A stretch of DNA of 64,000 bases, taken from contig NZ_PEBJ01000002.1 in the NCBI RefSeq assembly GCF_002802915.1, forward strand, positions 473,174 to 537,173, read 5' to 3'. Under the pieces are notes generated by a model. It was not told where the DNA came from, did no database searches, and was given only the letters and a program-made list of their open reading frames with translations. The first letter of the stretch is position 1. The number at the start of each line of letters is the position of its first letter. Position numbers and translations under genes: made by a program. Source of the DNA: Bifidobacterium felsineum (GTDB lineage: Bacteria > Actinomycetota > Actinomycetes > Actinomycetales > Bifidobacteriaceae). Below, in pieces: positions 25,976 through 34,112 of the stretch.

Positions 25976-27790
25976 ATGACCGATACCACCAACAGCAACG
26001 CACCGTTGCTTGACATCAACGGGAGCGACATCCTGTTCAAACCGGCGAACCCATTGAATCAGGCCAAACCTCCGATTCCTCCATTGGAGACGCGAACCGT
26101 CCTCTATCGGGAGGGAAGCGTCAACGCCAAGGGAGCCATGAAACTGCCAATCGACATCGAATGCCTGGAGGACATCCCAATTGAAATGCGCGACGGCACG
26201 GTCATCTACGGCGATCTATGGCGCAGGCAGGGCGACGCCCGCACCCCGGTCATTCTCGTCTATTCGCCCTACAGCAAGCGCGGCGGCCCATTCAACGCCA
26301 ACTACGATGTGACCAGCACCGGATTCCCCAAGAATCAGGTATCCGGCCTGCAACGTTTCGAATCGCCCGACCCGGCCTACTGGTGCAGGTATGGATATGC
26401 GATCTGCGTGGTGGACGAGCGGGGCATCGGCCACTCCGGCGGCGACATGTACTTCATGGGAACCCAGGCCGGACGGGACGTGCATGACACCATCGAATAC
26501 ATCGCACGCCAGGACTGGTGCACCGGAAAGGTATGCATGATGGGCAATTCGCAGCTCGCCATGATCCAATGGGCCGCCGCAGCCGCCAAACCGGCTCATC
26601 TGGCCGCGATCGCCCCGTGGGAGGGCCTCACCGACGAGTACCGCGAAGTGGTGTGCCGCGGCGGCATCCCCAACGGCACGTTCCATGACATCGACATCGT
26701 CGGCTTCCTGTATGGGCAGAGCCGATTCGAGGATGTGACCGGTATGCTCGAACAGCACCCGCTCGTGGACGACTACTGGACCGACAAGATCCCCGATCTC
26801 GAACACGTCACCGTCCCCGCCTATGTGGTGGCCAGTTGGACGCATCCGATCCATACCCGCAGCACGCTCTCCGGATTCAAACGACTCGGATCGAAGGACA
26901 AATGGCTGCGCATCCACGACACCCACGAATGGGGAGACCTCGACACCCGGGAGAACTGCGACGACCTGCGTCGCTTCTTCGATCACTATCTCAAGGGCAT
27001 CGACAACGGTTGGGAGCAGACTCCGCGCGTACGTTATTCACGGCTTGACGTGGGAGCCAAACACAACCTGTTTTCCACGTCCGACGACTACCCCTGCGTA
27101 CGGACCGAAACGATGGAACTGCATCTGAATGCCTCGGACGGCACCATGAACGAGCAGCAGGCCGCACTGGAATCCAGCACCGAATACGATGCCGTCAGCC
27201 GTGACATGAACGCCGTCGCACGCTTCGAATACCGGATTCCCCGGGACATGGAAATCCACGGGCCGCTCAACGCCCGCCTATGGATGAGCACCGACACCGG
27301 CGACGACATGGATCTGTTCGCCCAGCTGTACAAGAAGGACGCGAAGGGCAAGGTGCTGTACCACGTGGTCTTCCCCGGCTTGGAGAAGAAACTGCGCATG
27401 ATGATAGCCCTCACGCCGAAGGGCAAGCAGCTGCCTGGCGGGCCGATCTACGTTGGCCCCAACGGCCGACTGCGCGCATCGCACCGTGAACTCGATACGA
27501 AACGATCGACGCCGACCGAGCCGTACATGACCTACACGAACCCGCAGCCGGTCACCCCATTCGTACCGGTGCAGGTCGATCTGGGATTGTGGCCGACCGA
27601 TATGCTCCTGCATGAAGGGGAGACCCTGGTGCTGGAAATCAGCGGACACGCTTGCGGTCCGGTGGCCGAGGCCCGCGCCAGCGACGAGGCGCCGGACGCA
27701 CAGTTGCCCACCGTCAATCAGGGCAGGCACACCGTGCATACGGGCGGCGTCTACGACAGCGTCCTGCTCATGCCAATCGTGAAACCGTGA
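25976..27790 (+). CDS. CocE/NonD (S15 family) hydrolase
   Basis: The 604-residue protein has an alpha/beta hydrolase core and a C-terminal jelly-roll domain as in CocE and X-Pro dipeptidyl-peptidases. Visible motifs are ICVVDERGIGHSGGDMYFMG and the nucleophile elbow CMMGNSQLAM with Ser192. Likely Asp and His residues occur in YVVASWTHPIHTRSTLSG and RIHDTHEWGD. GDDMDLFAQLYK in the C-terminal domain is typical. No signal peptide is present. It may hydrolyse an ester or amide, perhaps the same compound the upstream exporter handles; this is inference. The start follows AAAGGAACATT. Confidence 0.85.
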   Translation: MTDTTNSNAPLLDINGSDILFKPANPLNQAKPPIPPLETRTVLYREGSVNAKGAMKLPIDIECLEDIPIEMRDGTVIYGDLWRRQGDARTPVILVYSPYSKRGGPFNANYDVTSTGFPKNQVSGLQRFESPDPAYWCRYGYAICVVDERGIGHSGGDMYFMGTQAGRDVHDTIEYIARQDWCTGKVCMMGNSQLAMIQWAAAAAKPAHLAAIAPWEGLTDEYREVVCRGGIPNGTFHDIDIVGFLYGQSRFEDVTGMLEQHPLVDDYWTDKIPDLEHVTVPAYVVASWTHPIHTRSTLSGFKRLGSKDKWLRIHDTHEWGDLDTRENCDDLRRFFDHYLKGIDNGWEQTPRVRYSRLDVGAKHNLFSTSDDYPCVRTETMELHLNASDGTMNEQQAALESSTEYDAVSRDMNAVARFEYRIPRDMEIHGPLNARLWMSTDTGDDMDLFAQLYKKDAKGKVLYHVVFPGLEKKLRMMIALTPKGKQLPGGPIYVGPNGRLRASHRELDTKRSTPTEPYMTYTNPQPVTPFVPVQVDLGLWPTDMLLHEGETLVLEISGHACGPVAEARASDEAPDAQLPTVNQGRHTVHTGGVYDSVLLMPIVKP

Positions 27791-27830
27791 CATCGGACAA
27801 CCTCTGAAAAGCTCCGCATGACGAAATAAC

Positions 27831-27924
27831 CGAGGGTCTTGGAATCCAAGCGATTCCAAGACCCTCGACGTTACCCAACAATCACTTCTTAGACGTTGGG
27901 GAGAACTTGAACTCGACGATGTCG
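27831..27924 (-). pseudogene. ychF 3'-end remnant with terminator (remnant B)
   Basis: A perfect 16-bp stem hairpin (CGAGGGTCTTGGAATC at 27831-27846 with its complement at 27852-27867) is followed at 27882-27924 by minus-strand codons reading DIVEFKFSPTSKK and stop. The coding part matches the YchF C terminus but ends in a different tail, as if from a different ychF allele. The hairpin corresponds to the ychF terminator at 35460. It also terminates the S15 hydrolase operon. Confidence 0.75.
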
Positions 27925-27981
27925 CTTTACGACATCATTCAGTTTCTCCAGCCAGAAAGTCGTCCATATGGACAAGTCCGA

Positions 27982-29070
27982 CTAACCAACCACGGCGTCA
28001 AACGAGTCCACGGCATGTAGCGCGATGGCCACGTCGGCCGGGGTGACCTCGAACGGCATGTTGCCCATCGTGTCATCCGGGGAACATGCCAGTTCGCCCA
28101 CTCGTAGCAGATCCTCATCCGAGGCATCGGCGATGCCGATGCCGGCCAAGGTGGTCGGCAGGCCGACCGCGCGGAAGAATCCGAGCGCCTCCTCGAAATC
28201 AGTCATCGGCCGGTCCTCCAGTACGAACTGCGTGAGAGTACCGTATGCCACCTTCTCGCCATGCAGATACTTATGCGTGCCTTCCAGCGCGGTCAGGCCG
28301 TTATGCACGGCGTGCGCCGCCGCCAGTCCGCTCGACTCGAAACCAATGCCGCTGAGCAGCGTGTTCGCCTCGATCACCTGTTCCAAGGCGCGCGTGCGCA
28401 GACCCTTACGCGCTGACGCCAAGGCCTTCACGCCGTCGGCGATGAGCAGATCGTGGCACAGGCGCGCCATCGCTTCGGCGGCGTTGGTGGCATGGCCACC
28501 GGCCATGGTGACCGCGTTCGATTTGATGCAGGCAAGAGCCTCGAAATAGGTGGCGTAGGCGTCACCGAAGCCGGCTGTCAGGAGTCTGGCAGGCGCCTTG
28601 GCGATGACGTCCGTGTCCATGATCACCTTGTCCGGATTCCTGGGCAATGGCAGATACCGGTCGAATTGCCCGTCGTCGGTGTACAGCACCGAAAGCCTTG
28701 AGCACGGCGCGTCCGAAGATGCGGCAGTCGGCACGATGACGACCGGCAACCCGGCGAAATGCGCCACGGCCTTGGCTGTGTCGAGCGACTTGCCGCCGCC
28801 GATACCGAACACCACATCGCATTCGCCCAACCGTTCCTGATGACGGCGGACCTCGGTCATCGAGCATTCGCCGGCGAACGCCTCATAGTGATACGGAGTG
28901 TTCGAAGCGTCGAAACTCGAAGTGATTCGGTCGTGGTACATCCGGTCGATGAACGGGTCGACGATCAGGTACGCGCCGGTCGAACCGAGTTCTGTGTATT
29001 CCGGTGCAAGCGAACCCAATGCACCTTCCTGTTGGATGTAGCTGCCTGGTGAGCACAGCACTGTTCTCAT
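27982..29070 (-). CDS. gldA: Glycerol dehydrogenase-like iron/zinc alcohol dehydrogenase
   Basis: The 362-residue protein fits GldA: NAD-binding FGIGGGKSLDTAKAVAHFAG, VVIVPTAASSDAPCS, and metal ligands in AGFGDAYATYFEA, SSGLAAAHAVHNGL and HKYLHGEKVAYGTL. GldA oxidises glycerol to dihydroxyacetone with NAD, or runs the reverse and reduces methylglyoxal or hydroxyacetone. The start follows AAAGGAGCAATC. It lies 27 bases downstream of an MFS gene in one operon, controlled probably by the divergent AraC regulator. Confidence 0.9.
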   Translation of the reverse strand: MRTVLCSPGSYIQQEGALGSLAPEYTELGSTGAYLIVDPFIDRMYHDRITSSFDASNTPYHYEAFAGECSMTEVRRHQERLGECDVVFGIGGGKSLDTAKAVAHFAGLPVVIVPTAASSDAPCSRLSVLYTDDGQFDRYLPLPRNPDKVIMDTDVIAKAPARLLTAGFGDAYATYFEALACIKSNAVTMAGGHATNAAEAMARLCHDLLIADGVKALASARKGLRTRALEQVIEANTLLSGIGFESSGLAAAHAVHNGLTALEGTHKYLHGEKVAYGTLTQFVLEDRPMTDFEEALGFFRAVGLPTTLAGIGIADASDEDLLRVGELACSPDDTMGNMPFEVTPADVAIALHAVDSFDAVVG

Positions 29071-29097
29071 GATTGCTCCTTTTACTTCATTGTTGGA

Positions 29098-30336
29098 TTA
29101 TCTGTTCAAAAATAGAGTTGTCCATCGCGTGATGTCGCGCGACTCCGCACGCTTGAGCAGCATCAGCACACCGACCGACCCCAGTGCCAGTACCGCGCCG
29201 AAGAGACCGAGCCAGCGCAGCCCCAGATGCGTCATGGCCAGTCCGCTGATGGTGGACCCCAAGGTTATGCCGATGTTGAACGCCATCGCGTTCATCGAGG
29301 ATGCCAGCGTTATGGACGAGGGGAACCGTTCGGTGGCGATGGCGGTGTGCAGCACCTGCGATGGCGAATTCTGCAAGTACATGAGACAGGACAGCGCGAG
29401 CAGATCCACGGCCCCGAGCGCCGGAATCATGCTTGCGAACGGCAGTACGGCCAAGCAGACGGCCTGCAACAGGTACAGCGGGATCAAACCGACAATTGGC
29501 TGCGAACCGGTACCGCGTGCCGCCAACTTGCCGCTGTACAGGTTGGACCACAGCGCCGCAAGACCGATCACGGTCAACGCAAGACTCAGATACCGCTCGG
29601 GGACGCCGATCTCCTCGGTGAGGATGGGAGAAAGATACGTATAGAAGGAGTATGTCGCCGCCGCACCGAAAACGACCGCCAGTATGCCATACCAGACCCG
29701 CACGTCGGTGAACAGACGGAATTGCGGCAGAAAGCGCGCGGTTCCGGTTACGTATGAATCCCGGGGAAGACAGCGCAGCATCGATATGATGACCATCACG
29801 GTCAGCAGATTGATGAGATGGAACGACCACCGCCAGCCGAACTGTTGTGCGATGAACGTACCAATCGGCACACCGAAAACCGCGGCGATAGAGATGCCGG
29901 AGAAGATCCAGGACATGAACCGGGGCCGATCAGATGCATCGACCAAATCCGGCGCGAACGTCATGGGCACGGCCACGAGCGGCCCGCTCACCGTGGCGAT
30001 GACGATGCGCCCCACCAGCAGCATTGGATAATTTAGGGCAAAGGCGCACAGGACATTGCCGGCCAAGAAGATGCACGTCATCGCCATCAAGGCATGGAAA
30101 CGATTGAATTTCGCGGATACGGCCGCTCCGATTGGAGTCATCGGCGCGTATACGAGCGCGAAGGCGGAGACCAATGAACCGATGGCTGCCAACGAAACGC
30201 GCATGTCCGAAGCAATCGGCTGCATGACACCGACTACAATGAACTCGCTCAGTCCCAGCAAAAACGTCAATGCGATAAGCGTGATGACTGGCACCGTGAA
30301 GAACCGGGATACACTTCGTGCCCTCGTGACATCCAC
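29098..30336 (-). CDS. MFS transporter, DHA1 type
   Basis: The 412-residue protein has about 12 membrane segments, with LLGLSEFIVVGVMQPIASDM near the N terminus and LVGRIVIATVSGPLVAVPMT in the fourth-helix region, as in AraJ/PbuE/SotB-like exporters. The start is GTG at 30336, about ten bases after AGGAAAGG; no in-frame ATG is near. It precedes gldA in the operon. The pairing with a polyol/aldehyde dehydrogenase suggests transport of a related sugar, polyol or toxic carbonyl, but the substrate is not shown. Confidence 0.86.
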   Translation of the reverse strand: MDVTRARSVSRFFTVPVITLIALTFLLGLSEFIVVGVMQPIASDMRVSLAAIGSLVSAFALVYAPMTPIGAAVSAKFNRFHALMAMTCIFLAGNVLCAFALNYPMLLVGRIVIATVSGPLVAVPMTFAPDLVDASDRPRFMSWIFSGISIAAVFGVPIGTFIAQQFGWRWSFHLINLLTVMVIISMLRCLPRDSYVTGTARFLPQFRLFTDVRVWYGILAVVFGAAATYSFYTYLSPILTEEIGVPERYLSLALTVIGLAALWSNLYSGKLAARGTGSQPIVGLIPLYLLQAVCLAVLPFASMIPALGAVDLLALSCLMYLQNSPSQVLHTAIATERFPSSITLASSMNAMAFNIGITLGSTISGLAMTHLGLRWLGLFGAVLALGSVGVLMLLKRAESRDITRWTTLFLNR

Positions 30337-30367
30337 TATGAATATCCTTTCCTGAATGGCATGATTA

Positions 30368-30407
30368 ACTATCGAAATAAGGTGAACATGACTATCGATA
30401 TGTTCAC
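30368..30407. promoter_or_regulatory. Candidate AraC operator region (distal)
   Basis: ACTATCGA occurs as a direct repeat at 30368-30375 and 30391-30398. An inverted repeat GTGAACAT (30382-30389) / ATGTTCAC (30400-30407) surrounds the second copy. The site lies between the divergent MFS and AraC genes. AraC-type regulators commonly bind direct repeats. Confidence 0.45.
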
Positions 30408-30473
30408 ATCACTCACCTAGAAACTACTGTTATGATAGCGATACAAACTTGATGAGATACGAGACGAACCATC

Positions 30474-30495
30474 ACTATAGTTTCCATTACTATAG
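30474..30495. promoter_or_regulatory. Candidate AraC operator (proximal direct repeat)
   Basis: ACTATAG is repeated at 30474-30480 and 30489-30495, just ahead of the AraC-type gene. It resembles the ACTATCGA repeats about 100 bases further left and may mediate autoregulation. Confidence 0.35.
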
Positions 30496-30509
30496 AAATC
30501 GTGACAACA

Positions 30510-31523
30510 ATGACTGCCAAGCGAACGATTGATCAGACCTTTCCGAAGAGTTCCAATCCTCTGACCATTTTCTCCGATCTTTCGGAAACTCCGCACTACA
30601 ATCTGCCGGGATTGCCGATGTACGCGAGACGCGACGACATGCGTCGCTATGGCTTCCGCATGGCGTGCCATTGGCATCGCGACCTGGAATTCATCCATGT
30701 TCTCAACGGCCATCCACGCGTATTCGTCAACGGCGTGCTCATTCCGTTGCATGCAGGCAAAGGCATCTTCATCAACTCGCGTCGCATGCACTATCTGGTA
30801 TGCGACGACAGCGACGATGCCGGATTCGTCTCGGCGGTGATCGACGCATCACTGCTAGGCGCGATGTACGCGCCGATGGCGGCCGCCATGCTGAAGCGCA
30901 TGGGCGACGACAATCCTGATTACGTCGTACTCGACTCAACCCGCGAATGGGACCGCACATTGCTGTTCGGCATCGACGAGCTCGAGCGGCTGATGTCCCG
31001 ATGCGAAAGGCAACAGGAGACGGGAGACGCACTGACGGTACTGCCGGCAGTCGCCCAGTCTGCGCACTTGTGCTTTCTGGCGTTGGAAAGAGTCGAAGAA
31101 GGAACCATTACCGCCGAACCCAAGACAGTGAATCAAAGAACCTCGGAATATCCAACTCCTTCATCGGCACATGCCGCGGCAAACAATCCAGGGCCCGATT
31201 TCAGGGCCTTCCTGCTTATGATGGCTTTCATCCGCGCCAACGCATCACAAAAAATCAACCTTGACGACATCGCGCGAGCCGGTATAGTCGGCCGTCGCGT
31301 TTGCTGCGAACTGTTCCGCACATATGCCGGACAGACGCCGATCGACTACCTGACCGACTATCGCCTTGGCAAGGCCCGCGAGTTGCTGTCCGAGGGAACC
31401 ATGTCCATCAAGGAGATTTCACAGGCATGCGGCTTCTCGTCACCCGCCTATTTCAGTTATGTGTTCCGACGGCACATGGACGCCACCCCACGCCAGTGGC
31501 GAGATCGAGAAATGACGGACTAA
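30510..31523 (+). CDS. AraC family transcriptional regulator
   Basis: The roughly 337-residue protein has an N-terminal cupin-like sensing domain (ACHWHRDLEFIHVLNGHPRV, then HAGKGIFINSRRMHYLV) and a C-terminal double helix-turn-helix with LDDIARAGIVGRRVCCELFR and the conserved ISQACGFSSPAYFSYVFRRH. The cupin/AraC combination is typical of regulators responding to sugars or small carbon compounds. The start is uncertain: ATG at 30510 or GTG at 30501, neither with a clear ribosome binding site. It is divergent from the MFS-gldA operon, the probable target. Confidence 0.88.
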   Translation: MTAKRTIDQTFPKSSNPLTIFSDLSETPHYNLPGLPMYARRDDMRRYGFRMACHWHRDLEFIHVLNGHPRVFVNGVLIPLHAGKGIFINSRRMHYLVCDDSDDAGFVSAVIDASLLGAMYAPMAAAMLKRMGDDNPDYVVLDSTREWDRTLLFGIDELERLMSRCERQQETGDALTVLPAVAQSAHLCFLALERVEEGTITAEPKTVNQRTSEYPTPSSAHAAANNPGPDFRAFLLMMAFIRANASQKINLDDIARAGIVGRRVCCELFRTYAGQTPIDYLTDYRLGKARELLSEGTMSIKEISQACGFSSPAYFSYVFRRHMDATPRQWRDREMTD

Positions 31524-31606
31524 GGATACAAAGCAGTTGCCGGTCTGCGCCACCCCATCGTCCGCGACGAACAGCAGCAAAGCAACCTCAATACACCAAT
31601 ACACAA

Positions 31607-31700
31607 TGAGGGCCTTGGAATCACTGGAATTCCAAGGCCCTCAGCACTACTCAGCAATCACCACTTGCTGACATTAAATTTGAACTCCACCGACTTGCCG
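31607..31700 (-). pseudogene. ychF 3'-end remnant with terminator (remnant A)
   Basis: The hairpin at 31607-31643 (TGAGGGCCTTGGAAT and its complement) and the following 15 bases are nearly identical to the terminator region of the true ychF gene (35460-35510). The minus-strand codons at 31700-31658 read [13 protein letters not shown] and stop, again the YchF C terminus with one extra residue. It also serves as terminator for the AraC gene. The stretch 31700-31890 holds nothing else recognisable. Confidence 0.8.
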
Positions 31701-31898
31701 TACCGCAACAGCCCTCCATGCCCTCACACTTACGCAGTCAACGGATGGTCATCCAGACAGTGAAATCATGTCATGTCAAAAGTCATGTATTTGTCCTCAG
31801 ACACGTTGAATTGAAGCTCGCTGTTTGTCGGTCTTTTTTTCATCCTGCCGCGTTGTGGATATTCAAACACAGCGCGTGATAGTCTATTCGACCATTTG

Positions 31899-31919
31899 AC
31901 AGACCGACCGACGGTCTGT
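31899..31919. promoter_or_regulatory. TetR operator upstream of tetR
   Basis: ACAGACCG ACCGA CGGTCTGT is an inverted repeat lying 33 bases before the tetR start. The same half-sites occur before the MFS gene at 32710. The pair strongly suggests autorepression and co-regulation by the encoded TetR protein. Confidence 0.8.
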
Positions 31920-31951
31920 ATGCTCTGGGGAAGAAAAGAAAGGAGGAGGTC

Positions 31952-32614
31952 ATGGCGCACCATACGCACCACGAGGACACTGAACGGCGAATCCTCGATT
32001 CCGCACGAAGGCTCTTCGCCGAGAAGGGCTACGAGAAGACATCCATCCAGGACATCCTGAACGATTTGGGCCTTTCCAAGGGCGGGCTCTACCACCATTT
32101 CAAATCGAAGGAGGCGATTCTCGACCAGCTGAACGCCGATGAGTGGGCCGTCACCTCACGTCTCCTCGACGAACTCATCGAGCATGATGACATGAGCGCG
32201 TTGGAGAAGTTGCGCGCACTCGTCATTTCCGCCGTGGACGCCCCCGATCACTTGGATCTCGTTCGATCCCAGCTCGCACTTCTCAAGGACCCCTCGTTCT
32301 TTACCGCGAATATGCGCTTCTGGTCAACGAGGCTGCCGGAGTCCTTCCGCTCGCTCATCGACATGGGCGTGCAGGACGGTTCGATTCCCACAGCATATCC
32401 CGAGGAGGCGGCGCAATTGCTCTCGCTCCTCGGCAACTATTGGCTCATGCCCTGCTTCTATCCCGCCGACCGTACCGACATGGAACGGCGTATCCGCTGC
32501 CTCGCCACGATGCTTGACGCCATCGGCGTACCGGTATTCGACGAGACGCTCATCCTGCGAGCGGTCAAGGGCCTCATGGCCCTGATGCCAGAAGGGGAAG
32601 TGGCGTCCGCATAG
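31952..32614 (+). CDS. TetR/AcrR family transcriptional repressor
   Basis: The 220-residue protein has a textbook TetR helix-turn-helix: ERRILDSARRLFAEKGYEKT, SIQDILNDLGLSKGGLYHHF and KSKEAILDQL. The remaining 150 residues form a helical ligand-binding domain. The start follows AAGGAGGAGGTC. Matching palindromes lie before this gene and before the MFS gene downstream, so it very likely represses both and is released by the MFS substrate. Confidence 0.93.
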   Translation: MAHHTHHEDTERRILDSARRLFAEKGYEKTSIQDILNDLGLSKGGLYHHFKSKEAILDQLNADEWAVTSRLLDELIEHDDMSALEKLRALVISAVDAPDHLDLVRSQLALLKDPSFFTANMRFWSTRLPESFRSLIDMGVQDGSIPTAYPEEAAQLLSLLGNYWLMPCFYPADRTDMERRIRCLATMLDAIGVPVFDETLILRAVKGLMALMPEGEVASA

Positions 32615-32644
32615 GCCGCGCCCGGGCACGCTGGCTTGCACATT

Positions 32645-32699
32645 ATGGCGCCCAAGTGGAAAGGACGTTTGTACGTCCTTTGCCGTGGCGCATTTTTTT
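32645..32699 (+). terminator. Intrinsic terminator after tetR
   Basis: AAAGGACGT/ACGTCCTTT forms the inner stem and GCGCC/GGCGC an outer one, followed by a run of seven T at 32693-32699. It separates tetR from the MFS gene, which then needs its own promoter at the second operator. Confidence 0.8.
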
Positions 32700-32709
32700 A
32701 TCACCATAA

Positions 32710-32728
32710 CAGACCGACGGTCGGTCTG
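32710..32728. promoter_or_regulatory. TetR operator upstream of the MFS gene
   Basis: CAGACCGAC G GTCGGTCTG is a perfect 19-bp palindrome about 40 bases before the MFS start codon. It shares half-sites with the palindrome before tetR. Confidence 0.82.
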
Positions 32729-32766
32729 AATGGATATCCATGAATACCAAGGAAAGGAACTCGATA

Positions 32767-34038
32767 ATGACGAACACGTCCGAATACACGACTCAACCGC
32801 AAAGCAGCCAAGTTGCAGACCCTCTCCGCGTACGCGACTTCTATCTGCTTGTCGCAGGTCTCGGCATATCGCTCTTCGCCAACCTCATGTTGCGGTTCGC
32901 CATGTCCATGTGGGTGCTTGACGAGACCGGCTCGGCCGCGGCGTTCGCGTCCATCCTCACGGCGAGCATCCTGCCCACGATCCTGCTCTCACCCCTTGGC
33001 GGCGTGGTGGCGGACCGCACGAACCGCCGGACCGTCATGGTGGCGCTCGACACGCTCTCCGCTGCAACGGTGCTCGTCTGCGCCACCATCTTTTCGGTCA
33101 TCGGTTTCAATTTGGCGGCGATTGCCGTGATGCAGGTGGTGCTCGCCGTGCTCGATGCCATGGAAACACCCACGGTGCAGGCGGCGTTGCCGCAGATGTT
33201 CCGCTCCCACGGCGAGGACGTGATGCGTCGCGCCATGTCCGTGGTGAACGTGGTGAACCAGACGAGCACGCTCGTGCCCGCCGTGCTCGGCGGCGTGCTC
33301 TATGCGGCGGTGGGCGCCATGCCCATGATGGGCATTACCATCGTGGGATTCGGCACGGCCGCCGCCGTGGAATGTTTCATCCGACTCGGCGCTCCCGAAC
33401 GCGGTGACGATGAGCGAACCTCCGCCCTGGACGACCTGCGCGCGGCCGGACGTTTCCTCACTCGCGAGCGCCCCCATGTACTGCATCTGGTGCTGCTCTG
33501 CGCTGCGCTCAACTTTCTGGTGACGGGCTATGCGGAGGTCGGTTTCCCCTACATGGTGCGGACCGTGCTAGGGTTCGACTCCACGGCGTACGGACTTGCA
33601 TACGGTCTCGTGGGAGCATCCGGACTGCTCGGTGCGCTCGTCGGAGGACGGGCCGCGAAGTCGCTTTCCAAGCGACGATTCCCGACGGCAATCGCCGCCT
33701 TCTCGCTCACCATCCTGCCCCAGGCGCTCGTCATGGCGCTTCCCGCCGGCGACGGAGTGCGCCTTGTGGTGCTCACGGCGAGCACCTGCGGAACCATGGT
33801 CGCCATCACCCTTGCGAACCTCATCGCCGTACCGGCAATCCAGATGAGCTGTCCCGAAGAGATGACCGGCAAGGTGATGTCGATCGCGCTCTCCACGAGC
33901 ATGTGCGCCCAGCCTCTCGGACAAATCACATACGGCTGGGCGTACAGCGTTTATCCAGCGGGAGCGGTTCTGGCGATGACGTTCATGCTGGCCGCTGCCA
34001 TGTTGCCATTGGTCGCACACGTAGCGCGGCGGTTCTAG
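32767..34038 (+). CDS. MFS transporter (EntS/MefA-like exporter)
   Basis: The start ATG at 32767 follows AAGGAAAGG; an earlier in-frame ATG at 32740 is only 12 bases past the operator and has no site. The 423-residue protein has about 12 membrane segments with LVAGLGISLFANLMLRFAMS, MSMWVLDETGSAAAFASILT and LSPLGGVVADRTNRRTVMVA, the latter being motif A in the MFS_3 form. Relatives export macrolides or siderophores. Regulation by the adjacent TetR protein is indicated by the shared palindromes. Confidence 0.87.
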   Translation: MTNTSEYTTQPQSSQVADPLRVRDFYLLVAGLGISLFANLMLRFAMSMWVLDETGSAAAFASILTASILPTILLSPLGGVVADRTNRRTVMVALDTLSAATVLVCATIFSVIGFNLAAIAVMQVVLAVLDAMETPTVQAALPQMFRSHGEDVMRRAMSVVNVVNQTSTLVPAVLGGVLYAAVGAMPMMGITIVGFGTAAAVECFIRLGAPERGDDERTSALDDLRAAGRFLTRERPHVLHLVLLCAALNFLVTGYAEVGFPYMVRTVLGFDSTAYGLAYGLVGASGLLGALVGGRAAKSLSKRRFPTAIAAFSLTILPQALVMALPAGDGVRLVVLTASTCGTMVAITLANLIAVPAIQMSCPEEMTGKVMSIALSTSMCAQPLGQITYGWAYSVYPAGAVLAMTFMLAAAMLPLVAHVARRF

Positions 34039-34049
34039 GACATGCCCCG

Positions 34050-34108
34050 TCCAAGACCACGACGCTAGCCGGCATTCGCTTCTTAGACATTGGGAAGATT
34101 GAACTCGT
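34050..34108 (-). pseudogene. ychF 3'-end remnant, strongly decayed (remnant C)
   Basis: Minus-strand codons at 34108-34083 read DEFNLPNV and stop. At the DNA level this aligns with remnant B (GAGTTCAA...CTTCCC..ATGTCTAAGAA vs GAGTTCAAG..CTCCCC..CGTCTAAGAA), and half of the terminator stem (CCAAGACC) is also present at 34051. It sits between the MFS gene and the hipA-like gene. Confidence 0.5.
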
Positions 34109-34112
34109 CCGA

